A stretch of 13,599 bases of DNA from Pseudomonadota bacterium (lineage in GTDB: Bacteria > Chloroflexota > Ktedonobacteria > Ktedonobacterales > JACDGC01), in the NCBI GenBank assembly GCA_021323815.1, contig JAJPKG010000147.1:1-13599 (forward strand). The letters are read 5' to 3'. Each line of letters starts with the position of its first letter. Positions within the stretch are counted from its first letter, which is position 1. A model generated the notes under the pieces. It saw only the letters and a program-made list of their open reading frames with translations. It ran no database searches and had not been told where the DNA came from. Positions 7,134-13,599 of the stretch are shown in pieces. The position numbers were made by a program, and so were the translations under genes.

Positions 7134-7654
7134 GCGCTCACCTCTTGCCGCAACTGGGCGATCCAGGCCAGCTCGTGCTCGATGTTTTGCAGGTTGAATG
7201 TGACGACATGGCGGGCGAAGCGCATATAGTCAGGATGCTCGTCCAGGATGGCGCGCGAGCGTGCCAGGTGCGCCTGCCATTCCTTCACCACCGCCTCGCG
7301 CGCAGCCAGGATCGCCAGCCGCGTCTCAGGCTCAACCAGGTGGAAAAACGCGACGCGGATCTGAAATTCGATGTCGTCGCGGGCTTGCTCCGGCGTGAAC
7401 TCACGCAGCAGATCTTGCAAAATCTCCTCCCCACGATCCGTCATCTGATAGACATGCCGGTCGGGCTTGCCTGGCGTGCGCACCACTTCCCGCGTGATCG
7501 CGCCCATCTCTTCAAAACGGCGCAACGACGGGTATAGCTGGTTGTTGTTGATGCTGACAATGGTACCCACGATCTCTTGCACCTGGCGCTTGATCTCATA
7601 GCCATGACGCGGCTGGCGCAGCAGCGACGCCAGGATGAGGATCTCTACGTACAT
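7130..7654 (-). CDS. PadR-family transcriptional regulator
   Basis: 174-aa protein from ATG 7654, preceded by GAGGGG with a 5-nt gap. The frame is open further upstream, but those residues come from the promoter and operator region. Residues 1-80 are the PadR winged helix-turn-helix: helix 1 MYVEILILASLL, the HGYEIKR block at 17-23, recognition region INNNQLYPSLRRFEEMGAI at 35-53, and wing RHVYQMTDRGEE at 66-77. Residues about 90-174 are a mostly helical C-terminal dimerisation domain of the Vir_act_alpha_C type. Known role: a dimeric repressor that releases DNA on binding small phenolic or drug-like ligands. It is the first gene of the padR-MFS operon, and a dyad just downstream of its promoter suggests it represses itself and the pump. 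Confidence 0.9.
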   Translation of the reverse strand: MYVEILILASLLRQPRHGYEIKRQVQEIVGTIVSINNNQLYPSLRRFEEMGAITREVVRTPGKPDRHVYQMTDRGEEILQDLLREFTPEQARDDIEFQIRVAFFHLVEPETRLAILAAREAVVKEWQAHLARSRAILDEHPDYMRFARHVVTFNLQNIEHELAWIAQLRQEVSA

Positions 7655-7676
7655 GTTTCCCCTCGCTTTCATGAGA

Positions 7677-7697
7677 TAAACTATTCGAGATAGTCTA
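7677..7697. promoter_or_regulatory. Probable PadR operator (dyad)
   Basis: Imperfect palindrome TAAACTAT-TCGAG-ATAGTCTA, with arms matching 7/8 and a 5-bp centre. It lies immediately downstream of the predicted start of transcription and upstream of the padR ribosome site. An A/T-rich dyad in this position fits the ATGT/ACAT- or TAT/ATA-type operators used by PadR autorepressors. Binding is inferred, not shown. Confidence 0.45.
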
Positions 7698-7703
7698 ACA
7701 TAG

Positions 7704-7736
7704 ATTATAATAACATATGGTTGAAGCATGTGTCAA
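7704..7736 (-). promoter_or_regulatory. Strong sigma70-type promoter of the padR-MFS operon
   Basis: On the minus strand, a perfect TTGACA (7736-7731) is followed after 18 bp by TATTAT (7712-7707). An overlapping perfect TATAAT lies at 7709-7704 but has a 21-bp spacer. Transcription would begin near 7700, just before the dyad, giving a leader of about 45 nt to the padR start. This is the best promoter in the window. Confidence 0.6.
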
Positions 7737-7832
7737 ATCCCACAATGACGGTTGCCGAAAAAGAAGAGGGCAGCGATCAATGGAATGTGCGGCGGGATGG
7801 GGAATTTTAGTCGTGGAGACGATGTATGGCGA

Positions 7833-7866
7833 AGCCGCTGGCAGGCTGTTCACCCAACCAGCGGCT
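7833..7866. terminator. Hairpin after the tail-anchored protein gene
   Basis: Perfect 9-bp arms AGCCGCTGG/CCAGCGGCT around a 16-nt loop, 22 bp beyond the stop codon of the minus-strand gene ending at 7889. No U-run follows on the minus strand, so it is a probable rather than classical terminator. It separates that gene from the padR promoter downstream. Confidence 0.45.
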
Positions 7867-7888
7867 CTTTCAGCGATGAGGGCGATCC

Positions 7889-8992
7889 CTAATGGTGCAG
7901 GATGAAGAAGCCGGCAATGATCGCCAGGATGATCACTATCGCGGCAATGATCAATCCCCATGTGCCGCTGCCGATGCCGCCCCCGCTGCCGTTGCCGCTG
8001 GTGGGGCTGGGTGGGGCCGGCGTATCGCGCGGCCCTTCGGGGCCATGCACCGCATTGGACCACATGAACTGAACCGGCGCTGTGCCGCTGCCGTCGGCAA
8101 GCTGGATCTCTTGAAATACCAGGCCCAGATTGTTGCCGGCTTCAAAGACGGGGGCATCACCCACTTCCACCTGTTGGCCCCCAAAAGCCGCGATGGGATT
8201 CGAGATCCAGCCCGGCGTGCCATAGATGTCAGCGTCTGTGCGCGCCTCGTTCAATTCGTGATACATGGCGGCAACCACGTTTTTCCAGGGTTCGCTGAAA
8301 GCTGGAATGCCATTGTCCTGGCCGTTCGACATGTGCTCGCCATAGACGACAATGGCATAATAGATAGTCGCACCACCTACTTGCACTTCGCCGTGATAAC
8401 CACCCAACCCTTCCAGCGAACTCACCGCCTTATCGCCTTCGGCGCGCTGCGCCCGCGCGCTGCGCACGCCCTGCCCACCGGAAGTGGTGTCGTCGGTCAG
8501 CACCGTGCCGCTGGGCAGCACCAAACCAAACACCGTGCGCGTCAGGTCGTACTGGTTGAGATGCCCCTGCTGGTGCAGGTTGGTGAGGATCTGCTCGGCG
8601 TCGCTCTGCGAGACGGTGGACGGCTTTGATCCCGCCAGCACCGTAGAAGGGCGAAACGTGCTGGTGATGGAGCCGGAAGGAAAATATTGCACCATCACGT
8701 TGTTCAGCCGCCGGTCCGACATGGCGGCGCTGATGGCACGGTCGATATTCTGGCGATCGGAAGTGGTCCACGACGACTCACCGCCGATGTAGAACAAGGT
8801 GAACACCAGATCGGGGATGATCTTGCCACCGCTATAGTTCAGATCATACTCCGGGTGGGCGGGAATCTGTGCCACCCGTTCCGCCGTCATAACCGGGGCG
8901 GGACGATGCTCCGCTATCTTGGGCAGATAGACCTGCTCGGCGTGAGTGGCAGGCATGAGGAAGACATGCAATGCCCGGTTTGTGTTGCTCAA
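7889..8992 (-). CDS. Tail-anchored protein with HELNEARTD motif, EXORDIUM/PHI-1-like, putative metalloprotease-like
   Basis: 367-aa protein. I chose TTG 8992 because AGGAG sits 7 nt upstream. The next ATG (8956) has no ribosome site. Residues 55-70 (GGKIIPDLVFTLFYIGG) and GGYHG at 197-201 recall the EXORDIUM/PHI-1 domain. His245-Glu246 with Glu249 and T252-D253 (YHELNEARTD), then EVGD at 276-279, resemble the HExxEaxTDP...EIGD pattern of bacterial proteins of this type. That pattern suggests a metal site, but I have no proof of catalysis. A Pro/Ser/Gly-rich linker (about 322-344) leads to one hydrophobic helix at 345-365 ending in HH. There is no N-terminal signal peptide, so the main domain is either cytoplasmic and tail-anchored or exported some other way. 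Transcribed alone, divergent from the plus-strand membrane protein. A weak promoter (TTGCCT, 16 bp, TATCAT) may lie upstream. Confidence 0.75.
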   Translation of the reverse strand: MSNTNRALHVFLMPATHAEQVYLPKIAEHRPAPVMTAERVAQIPAHPEYDLNYSGGKIIPDLVFTLFYIGGESSWTTSDRQNIDRAISAAMSDRRLNNVMVQYFPSGSITSTFRPSTVLAGSKPSTVSQSDAEQILTNLHQQGHLNQYDLTRTVFGLVLPSGTVLTDDTTSGGQGVRSARAQRAEGDKAVSSLEGLGGYHGEVQVGGATIYYAIVVYGEHMSNGQDNGIPAFSEPWKNVVAAMYHELNEARTDADIYGTPGWISNPIAAFGGQQVEVGDAPVFEAGNNLGLVFQEIQLADGSGTAPVQFMWSNAVHGPEGPRDTPAPPSPTSGNGSGGGIGSGTWGLIIAAIVIILAIIAGFFILHH

Positions 8993-9098
8993 TGCGGTTC
9001 TCCTGCTATGAATCAGGGACGACAGTCTATCCCAATGATAAAGCATGCGGTGAGCCAGGCAACAGGGAGAACGCCCTTCCGACTCTAAAAATTTACAG

Positions 9099-9114
9099 AT
9101 GAGATTTTTCTCAT
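9099..9114. promoter_or_regulatory. Small palindrome in the divergent spacer
   Basis: Perfect arms ATGAGA/TCTCAT around TTTT, set in the 213-bp spacer between two divergent genes (starts 8992 and 9206). It could be a regulator-binding dyad for either gene. No adjacent regulator is encoded. A TACAAT at 9146-9151 may be the -10 box of the plus-strand gene, without a good -35. Confidence 0.25.
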
Positions 9115-9205
9115 GTTGGGGCTGGCGAAGAAAGCAGATTTCGGCTACAATGCCATCACACGTGCAAGCCTGCTGATTGACATAGCAAGACGAGGATTGG
9201 CAAAG

Positions 9206-9925
9206 ATGCCCAAACAATCTGGCGCGCGAGCGATGCTGGTGCTGGCTGCCGCGCTGAACCTCATCCCACTGGCCTATACCGGCCTGGTCATCGCGCCGGG
9301 CACTGCGTCAGGTGGCAGTAATGATGCCCGGCTGCGCTTCATTGCTGCGCATCAGGTCGCGTGGAGCACCGGATGGCTGATGTGGATGGCGGCCAGCGTG
9401 GGATTGGTGCTGAGCGTGTGGGTGCTGGCCCGCGTAGCACAAGAACGCACGCGCGCGCCTGAGCTGATCCGGTTCGCGCCCCTCGTCGTGACTATCGGCA
9501 GCGCAGTGGATCTCGTGGGCGACGGCATTCAGGCGGCGGTGCTGCCGGCGCTGGCCGACCGCTATGCGTCGGCGGCAACCAATGATGCGACACACAGCAC
9601 CGTGTTGGTGATCTTCCAGGCAGCGGATCGCTTGGCGACGACGCTTTCAGCCGAGACCGCAAACACGCTCTATTTCATCGCAGGCGTGCTGGTGGTGATC
9701 GCGCTGGCAACCGTGCCGAATTTTCCGAAATGGCTGACGGTGTTGGGCGGCGTGGCGTGGCTGGTGACCCTGGCCGCGACGCCGGCGGCGCTGGTTCCCA
9801 CGCTCTTGCCTGTCGCGGTTGCCGGCGCGTTGTTTCTTTATGCCGCGTGGTTGATTGCTCTCGCGCTCTGGGGGATAGGGGATGGCAAGCCGCGTTTGCC
9901 GTTGCCGCATTTTCACCGCGTCTAG
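9206..9925 (+). CDS. Polytopic integral membrane protein, unknown function (DUF4386-like)
   Basis: 239-aa protein from ATG 9206, with GAGG 10 nt upstream. The frame extends upstream to 9113, but that part covers the promoter and palindrome and is not membrane-like. Hydrophobic segments lie near residues 10-30, 53-76, 91-113, 153-171, 177-198 and 200-223, giving six likely helices. The loops between helices carry few charges, and DLVGDGIQ (102-109) places acidic residues within helix 3. The general look, including HQVAWSTGWLMW in helix 2, recalls DUF4386-type membrane proteins, but the match is weak and no function is implied. No catalytic motif is visible. A weak hairpin (TAGCCC/GGGCTA, 9923-9944) begins at its stop codon. 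The propeller gene starts 158 bp downstream on the same strand. Confidence 0.7.
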   Translation: MPKQSGARAMLVLAAALNLIPLAYTGLVIAPGTASGGSNDARLRFIAAHQVAWSTGWLMWMAASVGLVLSVWVLARVAQERTRAPELIRFAPLVVTIGSAVDLVGDGIQAAVLPALADRYASAATNDATHSTVLVIFQAADRLATTLSAETANTLYFIAGVLVVIALATVPNFPKWLTVLGGVAWLVTLAATPAALVPTLLPVAVAGALFLYAAWLIALALWGIGDGKPRLPLPHFHRV

Positions 9926-9984
9926 CCCGCTGTCTTATGGGCTATATCTCGCGAGTCATCACTAAGAGAGGCACCACCTTTCAG

Positions 9985-10033
9985 AAAACGAGCACATGTC
10001 GCGCCGGTCTCACTTTTCAAAACGAGCGACATG
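9985..10033. repeat. Imperfect tandem direct repeat upstream of the propeller gene
   Basis: AAAACGAGC-ACATG (9985-9998) recurs as AAAACGAGCGACATG (10019-10033), with similar CAC(C/T)TTTCA leaders, giving a 34-bp period. It lies 50-100 bp before the start codon, where paired activator or repressor sites are often found. No promoter hexamers are clear around it. Confidence 0.4.
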
Positions 10034-10083
10034 CCATTGCTGGCGAGTTCCTTTTTTTCGTGACGCAATGTGGAGAATGCTTG

Positions 10084-11520
10084 ATGTCAGGTACTGATCG
10101 CCGCGCCGGGGGGCGCGATTGGCACACTCCTGATGCCGGCCTGCGCGCGCACTCAGGCGATACCTTGCCGCCCACGCAGGCAGTGCGCCCGCCGGGGCCG
10201 TCGCGCAAAACCCTGGCACTCAGCGTCTTGGGGACGGCGGTGATGATCATCATCGTCGGCACGGCGGTTTTGTTGAGCACGCATTCTGGTTTCGGGCAAT
10301 CCTCTTCCGCGAGCAGCGCCACCCCAACCGGGGGTAACAGCGCGACCATTCTTCCGCCGACGCCCACCCCCAAAACCGCGCCGCCTGCGCCGCACGCCAC
10401 GCCCGGCTGGGCGAGCGCCGGCCCGAGTTTCGCCATAAATATCGCCTTCGCGCCGAATGATCCCCTGACGGCCTATGTCTGTGGGCCTGATCCCAGCACG
10501 CCACCCGCCCCAAATGGAGCCTTTCTGCCGAGCAGCTCAAATCCGCAGAGGCAACTGGCGGTGGGCGTTTCGCATGATGGCGGCGCAACATGGCACATCT
10601 ACAGCACCCCGGCGCATGATGCTGGTTGCAGCCTGAACATTTCCCCGACGAATGCGGCGGAAGTCGCCCTGGTTGGCGATCCCAACGCATTTGGCTGCGC
10701 GCCATGCAGCGGCTCAGATGTCTTTATCAGCACAGATGGCGGCAGGCAGTGGGTCAGCCAGGTTTTGCCGCCGGAATATGCCGGTCAGCAGGTGGGGCCG
10801 GGCATCGACGCGGTCGCCTGGGCGGGCGACATCCTGTTCGCCACACCACATGAAGATTTCGGCCAGAGCTTGCCGCATGCGCTGGCGGAAAGCGTGAGCG
10901 GGGGTCCGTTTCAGTGGGCGGACCAAAGCGCGCTGCCCTCGCTTGCAAATAAGCAGCCTCGCATCGGCGAGCTGTTCAGCCAGGGAACGGCCCTTTACGC
11001 GCTGGTGGATGACGGCGCGTGCCCCTCGACGTGCTATCAACTGGTGCGATCCACCGATGGTGGGGCAACGTGGATGGTTCCCAGCGGAAATTTTTCAGGG
11101 TACGTTCAAGCATGGGCCGGCATGGATGGCACAACCCTGTACGCGCTGGCGGCACGCGGCGCGGCACCGGCAGATACGCTGGTCGTCTCGTATGATGTGG
11201 GCAACACGTGGTACGCGCTGGCAAAGTTGCCGGGGACCATTGCGCCGGGGCAAAACGTGTTCGCGCTCTCCGACGGCACGGTGTATTGCGCGCTGAACGG
11301 CATTCCGGCGGGGGCGGGCATCCCCAGCACGCCGGGGGGCGTTTATCGCCTGTCGCCGGGCGCGCGAACGTGGAAATACGTCGGCCCGCTGCCGGCGGCG
11401 GATACGTTGCTGGCCGTGCAATGGGGAACGGATGGCCGCGCCCTGGCGTTGTGGGGCCAGGGCAACTTCGATGCGACGCGCGGGGGTGTCGAGCCGGGAC
11501 TGCAACGCCACGCTCCGTGA
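10084..11520 (+). CDS. Membrane-anchored Asp-box (BNR/sialidase-like) beta-propeller protein
   Basis: 478-aa protein from ATG 10084, with GGAGA 7 nt upstream; the frame is open far upstream but that is noise. Residues 1-43 are a polar cytoplasmic stretch, 44-65 one membrane helix (type II orientation), and about 70-108 a Ser/Thr/Pro linker. The remainder is an outer-face domain with four Asp-boxes of form SxDxGxxW: 163-170 (SHDGGATW), 216-223 (STDGGRQW), 323-330 (STDGGATW) and 369-376 (SYDVGNTW). A degenerate fifth is at 424-430 (SPGARTW). Asp-boxes mark the blade turns of sialidase, photosystem-assembly (Ycf48) and sortilin-like propellers. No sialidase arginine triad or FRIP motif is evident, so binding or scaffolding is likelier than glycoside cleavage. 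Several cysteines (about C182, C205, C208, C313, C317) could form disulfides. Specific ligand unknown. Confidence 0.8.
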   Translation: MSGTDRRAGGRDWHTPDAGLRAHSGDTLPPTQAVRPPGPSRKTLALSVLGTAVMIIIVGTAVLLSTHSGFGQSSSASSATPTGGNSATILPPTPTPKTAPPAPHATPGWASAGPSFAINIAFAPNDPLTAYVCGPDPSTPPAPNGAFLPSSSNPQRQLAVGVSHDGGATWHIYSTPAHDAGCSLNISPTNAAEVALVGDPNAFGCAPCSGSDVFISTDGGRQWVSQVLPPEYAGQQVGPGIDAVAWAGDILFATPHEDFGQSLPHALAESVSGGPFQWADQSALPSLANKQPRIGELFSQGTALYALVDDGACPSTCYQLVRSTDGGATWMVPSGNFSGYVQAWAGMDGTTLYALAARGAAPADTLVVSYDVGNTWYALAKLPGTIAPGQNVFALSDGTVYCALNGIPAGAGIPSTPGGVYRLSPGARTWKYVGPLPAADTLLAVQWGTDGRALALWGQGNFDATRGGVEPGLQRHAP

Positions 11521-11556
11521 CACCAACATGAGCGCCATCGCGTCAGGGGAAGATCA

Positions 11557-11578
11557 GGGCAACCACAAGGGATTGCCC
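11557..11578. terminator. Hairpin between convergent genes; also a dispersed-repeat copy
   Basis: GGGCAA/TTGCCC arms around a 10-nt loop, followed by CCTAC. It lies in the 95-bp gap between the convergent stops at 11520 and 11616 and could end transcription from both sides, although no clear U-run is present. Its ends match the palindrome at 12562-12582. Confidence 0.4.
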
Positions 11579-11615
11579 CTACTGAGGGAGGGACCCCAAC
11601 ACAATGGCTCGGCGC

Positions 11616-12293
11616 TTATTGCGTGCCGTCGTTCTGCGGTGGATAGCCCGGCGGAGGCGTGGAACCCGGCGGCACATCCGAGGGTGGGGGAGTATACGTC
11701 GGCGGTTGCTGGCTGCCATACGGCGAGGCCGGCGGTTGCTGCGCCGGGGGATAGCCGGGCTGCATCGGCGGCATGCCATAGGGTGGCATCGCGCCATATT
11801 GGCCATAGGGGTTCACTGGAGCGGCGACATTATTGCGTCCGGCAATCGCGCCGGCGGCAGCGCCAATGCCGGTTGCAATGCCCAGGTAAAGCAGTCCGCC
11901 GATGCAACCGCCCAGGACGGCAGCAACCTGAGTGATGGTACGTAGATCAACATTTGAGCCGCCCGTGCTGCCCGAACTTCCCGCCTGCACGGTAGCCGTC
12001 GCAGCCGCCGCATTGATGATGCTCTGGCCAGTGGGCGAGTTGATGACGATGATGCTGCCGATGATGGCAGCCACAAAAAGCACCACGCCAGCGGTCAAAC
12101 CCGCCAGTGCTCCCGCGTGGCCTGTCTTACTTGCATAGGCTGGATTCTTCGAGACAAACACACCAGCGGCGATGCCGACCAGAATGGGAATGAGCAAACC
12201 AACGACAGGAATCTGAACGAACGAAAGAGCAATCGACAGCACTGCGCCCACTGCACCACTGGCGAGACCAGCAGTGAGACGATTCATGCTCAT
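11616..12293 (-). CDS. Membrane protein with Pro/Gly/Tyr-rich C-terminal tail, unknown function
   Basis: 225-aa protein from ATG 12293, preceded by GAGGGG with a 10-nt gap. A second ATG two codons on is too far from that site. The first half has hydrophobic, Gly/Ala-rich helices near residues 7-27, 29-47 and 61-85, and another at about 119-150 (VAAVLGGCIGGLLYLGIATGIGAAAGAIAG). A polar Ser/Gly/Asn loop separates the third and fourth. The last 70 residues or so (about 155-225) are a low-complexity tail of Pro, Tyr, Gly and Gln (MPPYGMPPMQPGYPP style), probably disordered and possibly a protein-interaction tail. The layout resembles small bacterial membrane proteins with glycine-zipper-like or DUF5518-like helices, but I do not recognise it firmly. 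Convergent with the propeller gene. Confidence 0.7.
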   Translation of the reverse strand: MSMNRLTAGLASGAVGAVLSIALSFVQIPVVGLLIPILVGIAAGVFVSKNPAYASKTGHAGALAGLTAGVVLFVAAIIGSIIVINSPTGQSIINAAAATATVQAGSSGSTGGSNVDLRTITQVAAVLGGCIGGLLYLGIATGIGAAAGAIAGRNNVAAPVNPYGQYGAMPPYGMPPMQPGYPPAQQPPASPYGSQQPPTYTPPPSDVPPGSTPPPGYPPQNDGTQ

Positions 12294-12317
12294 GAAAAGG
12301 TTTCCCCTCTCACTCTA

Positions 12318-12368
12318 TGGGCACACAAGCGCCCAGCTGCAAGATCAGACAGAGCCAGACGCTCTGTC
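12318..12368 (-). promoter_or_regulatory. Two hairpins upstream of the Pro/Gly-tail membrane protein gene
   Basis: Upstream of ATG 12293 lie TGGGC-8 nt-GCCCA (12318-12335) and GACAGAGC-CAGAC-GCTCTGTC (12348-12368, perfect 8-bp arms). If transcription starts near 12370-12380 (a TACTAT-like -10 lies at about 12375-12380), both would be in the leader RNA. They could instead be protein-binding dyads. I do not recognise a known riboswitch. Confidence 0.35.
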
Positions 12369-12561
12369 GCTCCTATAGTACTCACAAACGCAGACCAATG
12401 AAAAGAGCAAATTGCCATGTGTGAGCTTTTCCCGCCATGAATCCCTCATTGTTTCATTCCTTCGATGGCGGCCCTATTCGCGCAGGGGCAATTTTCCTGG
12501 TGTGTGGCGACATCACCGCCTTGTGCGCTATGATCTGTAAGAGGATTGCCATGATCGTCCA

Positions 12562-12582
12562 GGGCGAGGCATGCCATCGCCC
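12562..12582. repeat. Near-perfect palindrome, GGGCGA...TCGCCC dispersed repeat
   Basis: Arms GGGCGA (12562-12567) and TCGCCC (12577-12582) enclose GGCATGCC, itself a palindrome, with one unpaired A. It is followed by CCTACAG. It shares the pattern AGGGCRA...ATYGCCCCTAC with 11556-11582. If transcription starts near 12541, it would lie in the leader of ispG. Confidence 0.5.
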
Positions 12583-12655
12583 CTACAGATGCTCATCTCG
12601 CTCTTAGACAAATTTGCGTGCCACCCTTCGGGGGCGACGGAGAAGAAAACAACCT

Positions 12656-13599
12656 ATGCGACGCAAGACACGTCAGATGCACGTGGGCAACGTGGGAATC
12701 GGCAGTGATTATCCCATCAGCGTGCAGTCGATGACGACGACATATACGCGCGACGTGGCCAGCACGGTAGCGCAGATCAAACGGCTGGAAGACGTGGGCT
12801 GCGAACTGGTGCGCGTGGCCGTGCCGGAAGTGGCCGACGCTGAAGCCATCAGCGCCATCAAGAAACAGATCCGCATTCCCCTCATCGCCGACATCCACTA
12901 CGATCCCAAACTGGCACTGCTGGCGATTGAGCAGGGGATCGACAAGGTGCGCATCAATCCTGGCAACCTGAAGGGCCAGCGCGAAGCATTTACCGAGATC
13001 GTCAAAGCGTGCAAAGAGCGCGACATCGCCATGCGCATCGGCGTCAATTCCGGCAGCATCGATGCGCTGGACCAGCGCGGGGCCGAGATGCGCAAAGTGC
13101 AGGTGCGCCTGCTGGAAGACGGCACGCTGGAAAAGAGTGATCCCGCTGAGGAACGCCGCCGCGAGCGCGACGAACTGGTGAGGCGCATGGTCGATAAGGC
13201 GCTGGAATATTGCCAGTGGGCCGACGACCTGGGCTACACCAACTATGACGTGTCGCTGAAATCCTCGAATGTGCTGACCGCCGTGCAGGCCTATCGCCTG
13301 TTTGCCGGCAAGTGTGACGTGCCGTTGCACCTGGGCATCACCGAGGCTGGCACCCTCGTCACCGGCGCGGTGAAATCCTCGGTCGGCTTCGCGTTGCTCT
13401 TGGCCGACGGCATCGGCGACACCATCCGCGTCTCGCTCACCGCCGAACCGGAAGAAGAGATCCCGGTGGCGTATGAGATCTTGCGGTCGCTGGAATTGCG
13501 GGCGCGCGGCGTGACCTTCGTCTCGTGCCCCAGTTGCGGGCGCGTGGAAATCGATGTGCTGCGCGTGGCGAACGAGGTGGAAAAGCGCCTGGCGAAGGT
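12656..13599 (+). CDS. ispG: 4-hydroxy-3-methylbut-2-enyl diphosphate synthase (IspG/GcpE), C-terminus cut by window edge
   Basis: 314 codons visible from ATG 12656 to the right edge; GGAGA lies about 12 nt upstream. The start gives MRRKTRQMHVGNVGIG, the usual GcpE opening. Family blocks follow in order: VQSMTTTYTRD at 23-33, ADIHYDP at 78-84, RINPGN at 99-104, RIGVNSGS near 125, and GITEAG in the TIM-barrel half. The first two iron-sulfur cysteines are C291 and C294 in SCPSCGR. The third Cys and the Glu ligand are expected beyond the edge. Reaction: reductive ring opening of MEcPP to HMBPP, the penultimate step of the MEP pathway, in the cytoplasm with a [4Fe-4S] cluster and an electron donor. 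A charged linker after NSGS (about residues 130-165, ERRRERDE) is longer than in E. coli. Divergent from the Pro/Gly-tail membrane protein gene. Confidence 0.96.
   Translation, partial: MRRKTRQMHVGNVGIGSDYPISVQSMTTTYTRDVASTVAQIKRLEDVGCELVRVAVPEVADAEAISAIKKQIRIPLIADIHYDPKLALLAIEQGIDKVRINPGNLKGQREAFTEIVKACKERDIAMRIGVNSGSIDALDQRGAEMRKVQVRLLEDGTLEKSDPAEERRRERDELVRRMVDKALEYCQWADDLGYTNYDVSLKSSNVLTAVQAYRLFAGKCDVPLHLGITEAGTLVTGAVKSSVGFALLLADGIGDTIRVSLTAEPEEEIPVAYEILRSLELRARGVTFVSCPSCGRVEIDVLRVANEVEKRLAK

Larger units (their letters stand above)
12294..12655. other. 362-bp divergent spacer without a gene
   Basis: Lies between the divergent starts at 12293 and 12656. It holds the two leader hairpins on the left, a possible ispG -10 box (TATGAT 12529-12534, weak -35 TGGCGA at 12505-12510) and a palindromic repeat (12562-12582). 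The segment 12385-12500 shows nothing recognisable except an AGGGGCAAT string at 12484-12492 that resembles half of the palindromic repeat. Confidence 0.6.

Noticed and set aside
9113..9205. Upstream extension of the polytopic membrane protein
   Set aside because: The extra 31 codons cover the palindrome and promoter-like region, and GAGG before ATG 9206 gives a better start.
9730..10083. Upstream extension of the propeller frame
   Set aside because: Overlaps the previous gene in another frame; a good ribosome site precedes ATG 10084.
12593..13330. 245-codon minus-strand open frame opposite ispG
   Set aside because: Antisense shadow of a strongly conserved enzyme.

Overview
The window looks like a chromosomal segment of a high-GC bacterium. 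My best guess is Chloroflexota, possibly near Ktedonobacteria. This rests on the mix of a secreted sedolisin-type peptidase, a membrane-anchored Asp-box propeller, PadR-controlled drug export, many small membrane proteins with Pro/Gly-rich tails, and palindromic dispersed intergenic repeats. No marker gene settles the lineage. I see no rRNA, tRNA, CRISPR array, transposase or phage gene. This is an ordinary mosaic of short transcription units separated by repeat-bearing spacers.

Layout, left to right: (1) The N-terminal two thirds or so of a secreted S53 (sedolisin/kumamolisin) peptidase on the minus strand runs off the left edge before its catalytic residues. (2) Divergent from it is a geranylgeranyl-reductase-family flavoprotein. 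(3) A 328-bp spacer with an inverted-repeat element leads into a complete ABC exporter half-transporter. (4) Convergent to that are a 97-aa two-helix membrane protein and a stand-alone CheY-like receiver. The receiver's stop codon is followed in frame by a short ParA-like P-loop fragment. (5) A 455-bp spacer carries a palindrome-rich module. (6) A minus-strand padR-MFS operon has a 4-nt ATGA overlap, a strong promoter and a dyad that is probably the PadR operator. (7) A TTG-initiated, tail-anchored protein with an HELNEARTD motif follows; it resembles EXORDIUM/PHI-1-like proteins. (8) On the plus strand are a 239-aa polytopic membrane protein and a membrane-anchored protein with four Asp-box (BNR) repeats. 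(9) A minus-strand membrane protein with a Pro/Gly/Tyr-rich tail comes next. (10) The start of ispG (MEP isoprenoid pathway) runs off the right edge.

Functional links are limited. IspG makes the isoprenoid precursor HMBPP, and the reductase at 1087-2121 saturates polyprenyl chains, but they lie 10 kb apart and are not an operon. The padR-MFS pair is a self-regulated efflux module. The ABC exporter, MFS pump, secreted peptidase, anchored propeller and tail-anchored protein together give the region a cell-envelope and export flavour. I found no convincing new multi-gene system. The best leads are the tail-anchored HELNEARTD protein, the inverted-repeat element at the ABC gene, the palindromic module at 5256-5431 and the ParA-like relic after the receiver gene.
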